Positions 20,094-32,534 of a stretch of 64,000 nucleotides of DNA are shown in pieces. Position 1 is the stretch's first letter; the number at the start of each line of letters is the position of its first letter. The position numbers were made by a program, and so were the translations under genes. The stretch spans positions 1 through 64,000 of the forward strand of contig NW_020825515.1 of assembly GCF_003286085.1 (NCBI RefSeq). Reading direction: 5' to 3'. A model generated the notes under the pieces. The model ran no database searches. It was not told the origin of the DNA and saw nothing but the letters and a program-made list of their open reading frames with translations. The DNA is from Drosophila persimilis. Lineage: Eukaryota > Arthropoda > Insecta > Diptera > Drosophilidae.

Positions 20094-21206
20094 TATACCC
20101 GATACTCAAAATGAGTATTGGGGTATATTAGATTTGTGGTGAAAGTGGATGTGTGTAACGTCCAGAAGGAATCGTTTCCGACCCCATAAAGTATATATAT
20201 TCTTGATCAGCATCAATAGCCGAGTCGATTGAGCCATGTCTGTCTGTCCGTCTGTCCGTCCGTCCGTCTGTCCGTCTGTCCGTCCCCTTCAGCGCCTAAT
20301 GCTCAAAGACTATAAGAGCTAGAGCAACGATGTTTTGGATCCAGACTTCTGTGATATGTCACTGCTCCAAAAATATTTCAAAACTTTGCCCCGCCCACTT
20401 CCGCCCCCACAAAGGGCGAAAATCTGTGGCATCCACAATTTCGACGATACGAGAAAACTAAAAACGCAGAATCGTAGAAGATGACTATATCTTCTAGAGT
20501 GCAAAATCTGAACCAGATCGTATAATTATTACAGCCTGAATCACGAAAACAATTTCACTCTTTCTCGCTCTGTCTCACTCTAACACACAGGTTTCATGGT
20601 CGGTTTTGCCAATTGCAAAATATGAGTTCAAGGATCTCAGAACCTATAAAAGCCAGAGCAACCAAATTTGGTATCAACACTCCTGTGATATCGGACCTTG
20701 ACCGTTTCATGTCCAAGTTTCGCCACACCCCCTTCCGCCCCCGCAAAGGACGAAAATCTGAGGCAACCACAAATCTCAGAGACTATTAAGGCTAGAGTAA
20801 CCAAATTTGGTACACACACTCCTTTAAGATGTCACTATAAAACGTATATCTCAGAATTTCGCCCCACCCCCATCCGCACCCACAAAGGACGAAAATCTGT
20901 TGCATCCACAGTATTGCAGATTTGAGAAAACTAAAAACGCAGAATCATAGATAATGACCATATCTATTAGATTGCTGAATCTGGATCAGATCAGATCATT
21001 TTTTTAGCCAAAAGGAACAAATCAATTTGCAGTGGCTACGCAGCGCCCGACGTCACGCTCAGACAGATTTTCTGTCTCTCTCGCACGCACTCTTTGTCGT
21101 GTCGTTAAATATTAGCGGCGTCTGCCGGAGGAGAGCCATACTGACTTAGTATCGGGTATAACCGTAGAGTTGCGGTGTCCGCAACAACTCACAACGTTCC
21201 CCCTCG
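20094..21206 (+). mobile_element. ISY-like DINE-1 element, full length
   Basis: Inserted in the T-run GTGAAATTTTT/CGTTTTCGC of the a-b junction (empty at 3090). Start, (TCTGTCCG)n stretch and terminal hairpin are all present. Near the 3' end lies the GA-rich motif TCTGTCTCTCTCGCACGCAC (21071-21090). The internal sequence is of the type with CAATTTCGACGATACG. Confidence 0.9.
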
Positions 21207-22227
21207 TTCGTTTTCGCTTGTCACCATTGCTGTTCGTTGCTATTCTTGTGTGGTTTTCGTGTACGCGCCAGCCAAGCGACGCTCTACCCTAAATTTGTCG
21301 GGTACCAATATTTCACCTCGTTTGGTGAGTCAATATTTTTCGTTGTGAAAAAGGTAAGCCTGGCTGAATAATTAATAAATATAAGTTTTTAATCCGCCGT
21401 GCAGTCCTCTTGGTCGTCAAAGAGCCAGGAGGCTGATATAGAGTCCTTGTTCATGTCACTATTCCTCGCCACTGGGGCCGCTGATAACACACCATCCCCG
21501 CTGTCTATGGCGGGTATGCTATAGGCTATGTCAATGTCGAAGTGTCCAGAGCTGGACAAGAGGCTCACTTTGAGTCATTTGCCACCGAACGTTTGATGCT
21601 GTGACTTCTGCTTTCGATCTGGAAAAAGTTAAAGAATGATCAGGGGATCTGCTAATCCTCCTTACAAAGTTAATTTAATGCGTGATCGAGTCATAGTCCA
21701 TGGCACGGCACATGTGTAATCATATTTGGGAATGCCAGAAATTCTTCAGTTACAAAGGTTCAGGGTTAACTGGTCCGAAAAGCGGGGGAAGAATATTTTC
21801 TGGGGGCCGACAATCGAGCTCCTCTTCGCTGCTCCTTACCTCTAGATCCATTCCCGAGTCGTTGAACAGCTGAGCGTGCTTTATTTAGCTTCATCGTGTC
21901 GACCTATTGAACAGATACGTCTGCAAGATGCGCGTCATGATTTTCCTTTAGTCCAGCTGTTTTCGTAATCAAAAGAGTATATCACATTTCAAAGGCAGTG
22001 AATCGATTTCTTTGAAATATATGATTTTGAATCGTTTCTACAATATTTACATTTTGCTAATGGTAACGGCTACGGCTACTGACCCCACTCGTTCCAAGTG
22101 GGGGGCTGCAAGGCCCTTTCATTCAAATTCAAAATCCGCCTGCTGTGAAATTGCAGTGAAACAAGGTATGTTCGAATGTTCACCAAGGTATTGTCTGTTT
22201 TTTCCCATGAAAATTACTGCTCATTTT
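21207..22227. repeat. Array, segment b
   Basis: Matches 3094-4170 except for a ~64-bp deletion at about 21350 (GGTA joined to AGCCTGGCTG). It includes the small basic frame near 21820-21950 and the plus-strand shadow frames. Confidence 0.8.
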
Positions 22228-23341
22228 TATACCCGATACTCAAAATGAGTATTGGGGTATATTAGATTTGTGGTAAAAGTGTATGTGTGTAACGTCCAGA
22301 AGGAATCGTTTCCGACCCCATAAAGTATATATATTCTTGATCAGCATCAATAGCCGAGTCGATTGAGCCATGTCTGTCTGTCCGTCTGTCCGTCCGTTCG
22401 TCTGTCCGTCTGTCCGTCCCCTTCAGCGCCTAATGCTCAAAGACTATAAGAGCTAGAGCAACGATGTTTTGGATCCAGACTTCTGTGATATGTCACTGCT
22501 ACAAAAATATTTCAAAACTTTGCCCCGCCCACTTCCGCCCCCACAAAGGGCGAAAATCTGTGGCATCCACAATTTTAAAGATACGAGAAAACCAAAAACG
22601 CAGAATCGTAGAGAATGACGATATCTTTTAGACTGCGGAATCTGAATTGGATCGTATTATTATTATAGCCAGCATCTAGAAAACAATTTCATTTTTTCTC
22701 GCCCTGTCTCTCTCTAACACACACGTAGCATAGGCGGCTTTGCTTAGAGTAAAACATTAGCGCCTAGATCTCAGAGACTATAAAAGCTAGAGCAACCAAA
22801 TTTGGTATCCACACTCCTAATATATCGGACCGAGACGAGTTTGTTTCAAAATTTCGCCACACCCCCTTCCGCCCCCGCAAAGGATGCAGATCTGGGGATA
22901 TTCATAAATCTCAGAGACTATTAAGGCTAGAGTAACCAAATTTGGTATCCGCACTCCTGTTAGATCTCACTATAAAACGTATATCTCAAAATTTCGCCCC
23001 ACCCCCTTCCGCCCACACAAAGGACGAAAATCTGTTGCATCCACAATATTGCAAAATCGAGTAAACTAAAAACGCAGAATCATAGACAATGACCATATCT
23101 ATCAGGTTGCTGAATCTGGATCAGATCGGATCATTTTTGTAGCCAAAAGCAAGAAATCAATTTGCAGTGGCTACGCAGCGCCCGACGTCACGCTCAGACT
23201 GATTTTCTGTCTCTCTCGCACGCACTCTTTGTCGTGTCGTTTAATATTAGCGGCGTCTGCCGGAGGAGAGCCATACTGACTTAGTATCGGGTATAACCGT
23301 AGAGTTGCGGTGTCCGCAGCAACTCACAACGTTCCCCCTCG
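22228..23341 (+). mobile_element. ISY-like DINE-1 element, second sequence subtype
   Basis: Inserted in the T-run about 20 bp from the Motif 1 sequence of segment b/c (empty at 4170). The internal region differs from 20094-21206: CAATTTTAAAGATACGAG and CACACGTAGCATAGGCGG mark a second subtype, shared with 27645-28765. Confidence 0.9.
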
Positions 23342-24496
23342 TTTTCGTTGCAGGGTAGAGCAGCAGTGTGACCGTCTAACCCTCCGAAATACCGCAAATA
23401 TACCGATGAAAAACCAAACTTATCCCATTTAAGCGCCATTTATTTAAACAATATAACAACTTGAGTTAAACCACTAACCACACTGTATGGTTAGTGTTTA
23501 ATCCGCGGAAAATAATACTGTTTGTAAATTATTTTTGTAGATCCATCCTATCCTTCCCCTTTACTTGCAAAAAAAACCACGATATCTTCCACCATCTATG
23601 CTGAACTACTTCAGTGGAGTTTATTTTAGTACAAGCTGGTCGATAATGGGTTAATCGTTCTCTGTCCAATCATATTCCTCGATTTTGACCGACACCCCTA
23701 AACACATAATTTTATCTGATTGATGAATAACTTTTCTACAAGATTGGCCAATTTTGAGGACGCCTTTGTATTGTATTGTTTATAAAATAATATTTAAGCA
23801 AAAAAGGTTAAAGCATAAAACGTAAATGAGCATAAAGTGAAACGTAAGTGAAATGTTACGCTAATTTACTTTAATTAGTATTAAAACTCTGTTTTCCAAG
23901 CTGATTTAAATCATTACTAATTCAATTTACTATTTCAAATAGAGACTGTTTCAGTAATATGTACTTGTAAAAACAATAATAAAATATAAAATATGAATGC
24001 TTCAATGCTAAAAGAGATCTTAGTTGGTATACATTCCCCGAATGTAAACAAAGTTCGGTTAAAATTCTCGACCAACGTCGTAAAAAGTCGCTCGATTTCT
24101 CGCTCCCCCCGCCGTCTAGCAAGGTGTATAGATCGCTCTCATCCTCCCACTCGTCCGCGCTGACTTCATATGACATTTTATAGTGGATAATCAAATACGG
24201 TTTATCAAGGTCAGTCATCTAAAACAAAGTACGGAAGCACAAATTGAGACTTTAGGGATGTCAAAAAATTGTCAAAAACGAGTCAACGCAAAGTTCACAA
24301 AAAACTGAAACAAGCAATCCATGCCCCCAAAAACCCCAAATGTCAAATTCGATGTCGTATGACACTGCTGGAAAAATATCAGTATAGTTCGGAGCGTCCG
24401 GAGTTAAACACACAAAAATAAAATTTAAAATTTTTAGAAATATTTATTTTGGATTAATTTATTCAAATAAGTTTAAGCTTAAAGTAATTCGTTTTT
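23342..24496. repeat. Array, segment c
   Basis: Matches 4174-5372 without the 50-bp palindromic insertion. It retains Motif 1 (about 23362-23372) and the inverted-repeat arm near its end, and runs a few bases into segment d before the next ISY copy. Confidence 0.8.
23922..24218 (-). CDS. Acidic open frame in segment c, second copy
   Basis: A 98-codon version of the frame at 4801-5127, shorter by 10 codons through a 30-nt in-frame deletion of the EEYSEEEWEW-type repeat (now SADEWEDESDLYTLL). Remaining differences are few. Preservation of the frame across an indel is the best single hint that segment c once encoded protein. Confidence 0.4.
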   Translation of the reverse strand: MTDLDKPYLIIHYKMSYEVSADEWEDESDLYTLLDGGGSEKSSDFLRRWSRILTELCLHSGNVYQLRSLLALKHSYFIFYYCFYKYILLKQSLFEIVN

Positions 24497-25631
24497 TATA
24501 CCCGATACTCAAAATGAGTATTGGGGTATATTAGATTTGTGGTGAAAATGGATGTGTGTAACGTCCAGAAGGAATCGTTTCCGACCCCATAAAGTATATA
24601 TTTTCTTGATCAGCATCAATAGCCGAGTCGATTAAGCCATGTCTGTCTGTCCGTCTGTCCGTCCGTCCGTCTGTCCGTCTGTCCGTCCGTCCGTCTGTCC
24701 GTCTGTCCGTCCCCTTCAGCGCCTAATGCTCAAAGACTATAAGAGCTAGAGCAACGATGTTTTGGATCCAGACTTCTGTGATATGTCACTGCTACAAAAA
24801 TATTTCAAAACTTTGCCCCGCCTACTTCCGCCCCCACAAAGGGCGAAAATCTGTGGCATCCACAATTTCGACGATACGAGAAAACTAAAAACGCAGAATC
24901 GTAGAAGATGACTATATCTTAGAGAGTGCAAAATCTGAACCAGATCGTATAATTATTATAGCCTGAATCACGAAAACAATTTCACTCTTTCTCGCTCTGT
25001 CTCACTCTAACACAGGTTTCATGGTCGGTTTTGCCAATTGCAAAATATGAGTTCAAGGATCTCAGAACCTATAAAAGCCAGAGCAACCAAATTTGGTATC
25101 CACACTCCTGTGACATCGGACCTTGACCGTTTCATGTCCAAGTTTCGCCGCACCCCCTTCCGCCCCCGCAAAGGACGAAAAACTGGGGCAACCACAAATC
25201 TCAGAGACTATTAAGGCTAGAGTAACCAAATTTGGTATCCGCACTTCTGTTAGATCTCACTATAAAACGTATATCTCAGAATTTCGCCCCACCCCCTTCC
25301 GCCCCCACAAAGGACGAGAATCTGTTGCATCCACAATATTGCAGATTCGAGAAAACTAAAAACGCAGAATCATAGAGAATGACCATATCTATCCGGTTGC
25401 TGAATCTGGATCAGATCGGATCATTTTTGTAGCCAAAAGCAAGAAATCAATTTGCAGTGGCTACGCAGCGCCCGACGTCACGCTCAGACTGATTTTCTGT
25501 CTCTCTCGCACGCACTCTTTGTCGTGTCGTTTAATATTAGCGGCGTCTGCCGGAGGGGAGCCATACTGACTTAGTATCGGGTATAACTGTAGAGTTGCGG
25601 TGTTCGCAGCAACTCACAACGTTCCCCCTCG
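24497..25631 (+). mobile_element. ISY-like DINE-1 element
   Basis: Full-length with an expanded (TCTGTCCG)n stretch at 24644-24710. Inserted in the T-run in the first bases of segment d (AATTCGTTTTTT/TACTAAAG), the same site used by 27645-28765. Confidence 0.9.
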
Positions 25632-26071
25632 TTTTTTACTAAAGTTAAGCATAAAGTAAACTTACACATGTTTGTACATGTGTGCATATTCCTACAGGCC
25701 ACATACACAGGCGGGAAAGAGTCATCTATTCTGTCAATCGTCCAATCTCTCAATCGTTCTACTGGTACATCTGACATACGACATATACTCGTAATACGTA
25801 AAGACTGAACACGAAACTACAGGTTAGTATTATTAAACAAAATTTGAACTTTATGTTGAAACAAATAATTCGCCATCCAACAGGTCCGCACATTTCACAC
25901 GACTAAAATACAAGCATTGTAGAGCCCCCCCATCAATTTAAGCGACTAACACAATTCAAGTGTAGATCTGGTGCACACAAAACAGTTTAGTAACAGTCAA
26001 CACAAAAAACTACAGGTTCGTTTTATTGAAGAAAAATATAAACTTAATTTACGATTAGACTAATGCGCTGA

Positions 26072-26614
26072 CTATTCAAACAGGTAAACACATTTCCTCC
26101 TGATATCGGATCGGGTCAGGGGTCTGGGGTCAGGATCTTCGAAGTGAGCGTATCTTGAACGTATCTCTTCAATAGTATCAGCAGAGCTCGAGGTGCTTGT
26201 GCTCCTACTGTTCGAAAGCATGTCGGCATATCTCTGTTCAAAGGAAACAAAGGACAATGAAGTTAATATATTTTGATAAACTTGAGAAATATAGATTTTT
26301 ATACAAAATGAAACATAGAGGTGTGCGGTTATTTCAGGGATAATTATATGCAACCAGGTACAAGTGCTTATCATACGAATCATGTTGGGGCATGGCGCAG
26401 GTTTCTTTTCCCAAAGAATTCGCTGGATAATGTCCAACACTCGTTCAGTGTCCTGGGATGGATGCGACGCGCCTCTGCTGTGCCATTGTCCGGGATAATT
26501 GCCAATTGACCAAATGGAGAGTTCCGGCCCCGGTTCCTGCTCCTGATTCTGAAGCTGAACCCAAGAAACGTTAAAAGTAAATGGAAATGCAATTTTATTT
26601 ATGGTTATGCACAA
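26072..26614 (-). pseudogene. 180-codon fused exon-like frame, segment d
   Basis: In this copy two bases are missing at the acceptor-like site (TCTCTGTTCAAAGG instead of TCTCTAGTTCAAAGG on the plus strand), which joins the block with IIQRILWEKKPAPC to the Ser-rich block RYADMLSNSRSTSTSSS in one frame. The intervening stretch (ICLHVSF-type, low complexity) is probably a retained intron and not protein. Confidence 0.35.
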
Positions 26615-27299
26615 AATTTTTTTCTTCTTAGTCCGCGTCGATCTTATGTGAATTTATTTTGATTTTACAGAATAGCGCTATGATTGCTATGCTATGATTT
26701 AAATTTATATTTTTGGCCCATTCGTTGCCAATAAAAATAATTAGATATCTTTGTGTATTCTAGTATCAAAATATAATCATTTTTAGTATCAAAATATAAT
26801 CATTCTTAGTATCAAAATATAGAGTAAATAATGCAATGACTTCATTCGCTTCTTCATTCATCGACCAAAAATGTGCAACTATTGGATTGCGAATAGTTTT
26901 TAATTTCCGATATCTTTTCATGTCTTGTGGCATCCATGTCACTGCCCGGGAAACGTAGTGTCCTGCCCAGACGATTGTCGAGCCGTGTAGCATGTGGTGA
27001 TATCAGCCGCCTAGAAAAGTTAAAATTTAAACAAACTTTACCACCACAACACCATTTATGCTTACACTGTGTTCGATGTATCGCAAACCGAAAGCAAACG
27101 TAAACCTCTGTGTACCAGCGCAGTCGCTGAACCTGAGCTCCGTTGTGATCGACGTAGAGATGGCAAAATCAACTGAAATGTTTCAAATGGTCAAAATTTT
27201 GATTTTTTTTTTATTTTTTTTCACTTTTTGCTTTTTGTATAAAAAAAATAATCACTTTATGCTTAAACCTAATGGAAGAAAAACCGAAATAAATATTCC

Positions 27300-27600
27300 T
27301 CGAAATTTAGAATTTAAAAAATTTTTTTTTTTGTATTTTACCCCGCACGTTCCGGACTATACTGATATTTTTCCAGTATTCTCACACGACATCGAATTAG
27401 ACATCTGGGGTATTGTGGGGCATGGATTGCTTGCTTGTAAATAATATGAAACAATACAATATGGATCAACTAATGCCAAAAACCCCAAATGTCAAATTCG
27501 ATGTCGTATGACACTGCTGGAAAAATATCAGTATAGTTCGGAGCGTCCGGAGTTAAACACACAAAAATAAAATTTAAAATTTTTAGAAATATTTATTTTG
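27300..27600. repeat. Tight inverted repeat (hairpin) from the f-c fusion
   Basis: 27300-27427 (ending TGTGGGGCATGG) and 27473-27600 (starting ATGCCAAAAACCCC) are imperfect reverse complements of roughly 125-130 bp, with a 45-bp loop. Shared blocks include GAAAAATATCAGTATAG and AATTCGATGTCGT. A transcript across it would fold into a long hairpin. Confidence 0.65.
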
Positions 27601-27644
27601 GATTAATTTATTCAAATAAGTTTAAGCATAAAGTGATTCGTTTT

Positions 27645-28765
27645 TATACCCGATACTCAAAATGAGTATTGGGGTATATTAGATTTGTGGTAAAAGTGTA
27701 TGTGTGTAACGTCCAGAAGGAATCGTTTCCGACCCCATAAAGTATATATATTCTTGATCAGCATCAATAGCCGAGTCGATTGAGCCATGTCTGTCTGTCC
27801 GTCTGTCCGTCTGTCCGTCCGTCCGTCTGTCCGTCTGTCCGTCCCCTTCAGCGCCTAATGCTCAAAGACTATAAGAGCTAGAGCAACGATGTTTTGGATC
27901 CAGACTTCTGTGATATGTCACTGCTACAAAAATATTTCAAAACTTTGCCCGCCCACTTCCGCCCCCACAAAGGGCGAAAATCTGTGGCATCCACAATTTT
28001 AAAGATACGAGAAAACCAAAAACGCAGAATCGTAGAGAATGACGATATCTTTTAGACTGCGGAATCTGAATTGGATCGTATTATTATTATAGCCAGCATC
28101 AAGAAAACAATTTCATTTTTTCTCGCCCTGTCTCTCTCTAACACACACGTAGCATAGGCGGCTTTGCTTAGAGTAAAACATTAGCGCCTAGATCTCAGAG
28201 ACTATAAAAGCTAGTGCAACCAAATTTGGTATCCACACTCCTAATATATCGGACCGAGACGAGTTTGTTTCAAAATTTCGCCACACCCCCTTCCGCCCCC
28301 GCAAAGGATGCAGATCTGGGGATATTCATAAATCTCAGAGACTATTAAGGCTAGAGTAACCAAATTTGGTATCCGCACTCCTGTTAGATCTCACTATAAA
28401 ACGTATATCTCAAAATTTCGCCCCACCCCCTTCCGCCCACACAAAGGACGAAAATCTGTTGCATCCACAATATTGCAAAATCGAGTAAACTAAAAACGCA
28501 GAATCATAGACAATGACCATATCTATCCGGTTGCTGAATCTGGATCAGATCGGATCATTTTTGTAGCCAAAAGCAAGAAATCAATTTTTAGTGGCTACGC
28601 AGCGCCCGACGTCACGCTCAGACTGATTTTCTGTCTCTCTCGCACGCACTCTTTGTCGTGTCGTTTAATATTAGCGGCGTCTGCCGGAGGAGAGCCATAC
28701 TGACTTAGTATCGGGTATAACCGTAGAGTTGCGGTGTCCGCAGCAACTCACAACGTTCCCCCTCG
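27645..28765 (+). mobile_element. ISY-like DINE-1 element, second subtype
   Basis: Same internal subtype as 22228-23341 and same insertion site as 24497-25631 (T-run at the start of segment d). The two insertions at one site probably reflect array duplication followed by exchange, not two independent hits. Confidence 0.9.
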
Positions 28766-31422
28766 TTTTTTTTTACTAAAGTTAAGCATAAAGTAAACTT
28801 ACACATGTTTGTACATGTGTGCATATTCCTACAGGCCACATACACAGGCGGGAAAGAGTCATCTGTTCTGTCAATCGTCCAATCTCTCAATCGTTCTACT
28901 GGTACATCTGACATACGACATATACTCGTAATACGTAAAGACTGAACACGAAACTACAGGTTAGTATTATTAAACAAAATTTGAACTTTATGTTGAAACA
29001 AATAATTCGCCATCCAACAGGTCCGCACATTTCACACGACTAAAATACAAGCATTGTAGAGCCCCCCCATCAATTTAAGCGACTAACACAATTCAAGGCG
29101 TATTCCTGTGTAGATCTGGTGCACACAAAACAGTTTAGTAACAGTCAACACAAAAAACTACAGGTTCGTTTTATTGAAGAAAAATATTAACTTAATTTAC
29201 GATTAGACTAATGCGCTGACTATTCAAACAGGTAAACACATTTCCTCCTGTTATCGGATCGGGTCAGGGGTCTGGGGTCAGGATCTTCGAAGTGAGCGTA
29301 TCTTGAACGTATCTCTTCAATAGTATCAGCAGAGCTCGAGGTGCTTGTGCTCCTACTGTTCGAAAGCATGTCGGCATGTCTCTAGTTCAAAGGAAACAAA
29401 GGACAATGAAGATAATATATTTTGATAAACTTGAGAATTATATATTTTTATACAAAATGAAACATAGAGGTGTGTGGTTATTTCAGGGATAATTATATGC
29501 AACCAGGTACAAGTGCTTATCATACGAATCATGTTGGGGCATGGCGCAGGTTTCTTTTCCCAGAGAATTCGCTGGATAATGTCCAACACTCGTTCAGTGT
29601 CCTGGGATGGATGCGACGCGCCTCTGCTGTGCCATTGTCCGGGATAATTGCCAATTGACCAAATGGAGAGTTCCGGCCCCGGTTCCTGCTCCTGATTCTG
29701 AAGCTGAACCCAAGAAACGTTAAAAGTAAATGGAAATGCAATTTTATTTATGGTTATGCACAAAATTTTTTTCTTCTTAGTCCGCGTCGAGCTTTCGTGA
29801 ATTTATTTTGATTTTACAGAATAGCGCTATGATTGCTATGCTATGATTTAAATTTATATTTTTGCCCCATTCGTTGCCAATAAAAATAATTAGATATCTT
29901 TGTGTATTCTAGTATCAAAATATAATCATTTTTAGTATCAAAATATAATCATTCTTAGTATCAAAATATAGAGTAAATAATGCAATGACTTCATTCGCTT
30001 CTTCATTCATCGACCAAAAATGTGCAACTATTGGATTGCGAATAGTTTTTAATTTCCGATATCTTTTCATGTCTTGTGGCATCCATGTCACTGCCCGGGA
30101 AACGTAGTGTCCTGCCTAGACGATTGTCGAGCCGTGTAGCATGTGGTGATATCAGCCGCCTAGAAAAGTTAAAATTTAAACAAACTTTACCACCACAACA
30201 CCATTTATGCTTTCACTGTGTTCGATGCACTGCAAACCGAAAGCAAACGAAACCTCTGTGTACCAGCGCAGTCGCTGAACCTGAGCTCCGTTGTGTTCGA
30301 CGTAGAGATGGCAAATTCAACTGAAATGTTTCAAATGGTCCAAATTATGATTTTTTTATTTTTTTTCACTTTTTGCTTTTTGTATAAAAAAAATAATCAC
30401 TTTATGCTTAAGCCTAATGGAAGAAAAACCGAAATAAATATTCCTCGAAATTTAGAATTTTTAAAATTTTATTTTTTTGTGTTTTACTCCGCACGTTCCG
30501 GACTATACTGATATTTTTCCAGTATTCTCACACGACATCGAATTTGACATCTGGGGTTTTGTGGGGCATGGATTGCTTGCTTGTAAATAATATGAAACAA
30601 TACAATATGGATCAACTAATGCCAAAGAAGTGGGTTAACTCGAAAAATTTGGCCACCATTCTGGTCTACCCGATGGAGTCCCTCGTGGATACGGTGGTGG
30701 AAGCGGATGTGCTCTGAGCTCTTTAAGAAACTTGAAGCGACTCCGATGCCAGTAAGGATCTGGTAATGCCCCGGCTTTTAATATAATTTACAGGTGAATT
30801 CTCACAGATAGGGGCTATGGGAATATTTTTCCAATCTTATTTTACTTTATCAATGATCTTTTAACTTTACTGATAATAGAAATAGGCTCACCCTTTCTTC
30901 CAGTAATTAATGAGAGTATAGGGGAACAGTCCCCTATATGGTATATTATTATACATTTTTATCATCATTAATGTGTGCTCTGTGGCCCAGTAATGAATAA
31001 GTGCACTAGCCCTGGTTCTTGATAACATAACCGAATCTTATCATACAATGAAATGTGGTCGGGGCTATGTTTTCGGTACACACCGGTGGAAGTGCGACTA
31101 CACTATCCCCGTGAGGCCGGCTGGAAACAGGTCCTGGCACGGTCATGTCTCTGCCAGGATGCTGGCGAATGGTAGTCGGGCGGAGAGAAGAAAACTCTCA
31201 GTGAAATTACCCCAATCCAAGGAGACACTGTTATATGCCGAGGGATGCATGGCCGGGGGGTGCCCGGTTTCCTGTTTTCGTCGGTTATATTCGTTTGGTG
31301 TCAGTAGGATCCAACTATCAATTAAGACAAAGTCATGCCCCGCAATTCAATTTAGCGTCAATCGTTGTCGGTGCATCCGTATACACAACATCCATTCTTC
31401 AGTACAACAGCGGTGAAATTTT
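28766..31422. repeat. Array, segments d-e-f-a
   Basis: Contains exon-like minus-strand frames at 28766-28914 and 29353-29763 and segment e with the mutated donor. Segment a is near-identical to 19507-20093. Confidence 0.8.
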
Positions 31423-32534
31423 TATACCCGATACTCAAAATGAGTATTGGGGTATATTAGATTTGTGGTGAAAGTGGATGTGTGTAACGTCCAGAAGGAA
31501 TCGTTTCCGACCCCATAAAGTATATATATTCTTGATCAGCATCAATAGCCGAGTCGATTGAGCCATGTCTGTCTGTCCGTCTGTCCGTCCGTCCGTCTGT
31601 CCGTCTGTCCGTCCCCTTCAGCGCCTAATGCTCAAAGACTATAAGAGCTAGAGCAACGATGTTTTGGATCCAGACTTCTGTGATATGTCACTGCTCCAAA
31701 AATATTTCAAAACTTTGCCCCGCCCACTTCCGCCCCCACAAAGGGCGAAAATCTGTGGCATCCACAATTTCGACGATACGAGAAAACTAAAAACGCAGAA
31801 TCGTAGAAGATGACTATATCTTCTAGAGTGCAAAATCTGAACCAGATCGTATAATTATTACAGCCTGAATCACGAAAACAATTTCACTCTTTCTCGCTCT
31901 GTCTCACTCTAACACACAGGTTTCATGGTCGGTTTTGCCAATTGCAAAATATGAGTTCAAGGATCTCAGAACCTATAAAAGCCAGAGCAACCAAATTTGG
32001 TATCAACACTCCTGTGATATCGGACCTTGACCGTTTCATGTCCAAGTTTCGCCACACCCCCTTCCGCCCCCGCAAAGGACGAAAATCTGAGGCAACCACA
32101 AATCTCAGAGACTATTAAGGCTAGAGTAACCAAATTTGGTACACACACTCCTTTAAGATGTCACTATAAAACGTATATCTCAGAATTTCGCCCCACCCCC
32201 ATCCGCACCCACAAAGGACGAAAATCTGTTGCATCCACAGTATTGCAGATTTGAGAAAACTAAAAACGCAGAATCATAGAGAATGACCATATCTATCCGG
32301 TTGCTGAATCTGGATCAGATCGGATCATTTTTGTAGCCAAAAGCAAGAAATCAATTTGCAGTGGCTACGCAGCGCCCGACGTCACGCTCAGACAGATTTT
32401 CTGTCTCTCTCGCACGCACTCTTTGTCGTGTCGTTAAATATTAGCGGCGTCTGCCGGAGGAGAGCCATACTGACTTAGTATCGGGTATAACCGTAGAGTT
32501 GCGGTGTCCGCAGCAACTCACAACGTTCCCCTCG
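31423..32534 (+). mobile_element. ISY-like DINE-1 element, recombinant between two insertion sites
   Basis: The left flank and first part equal copy 20094-21206 (site in segment a). The 3' end has the CCCCTCG variant and the right flank TTTTCTGCTTAGTCC of copy 17656-18441 (site before segment e). The interior also switches from the 20094-like sequence to other variants in its last ~300 bp. This is direct evidence of unequal exchange between ISY copies. Confidence 0.88.

Larger units (their letters stand above)
25632..27644. repeat. Array, segments d-e then f-c fusion
   Basis: Contains the fullest exon-like frame of the d segment (26072-26614, minus). The f start is fused directly to the c end at about 27475, making a short unit type and bringing the two inverted-repeat arms within 45 bp of each other. 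Confidence 0.8.
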
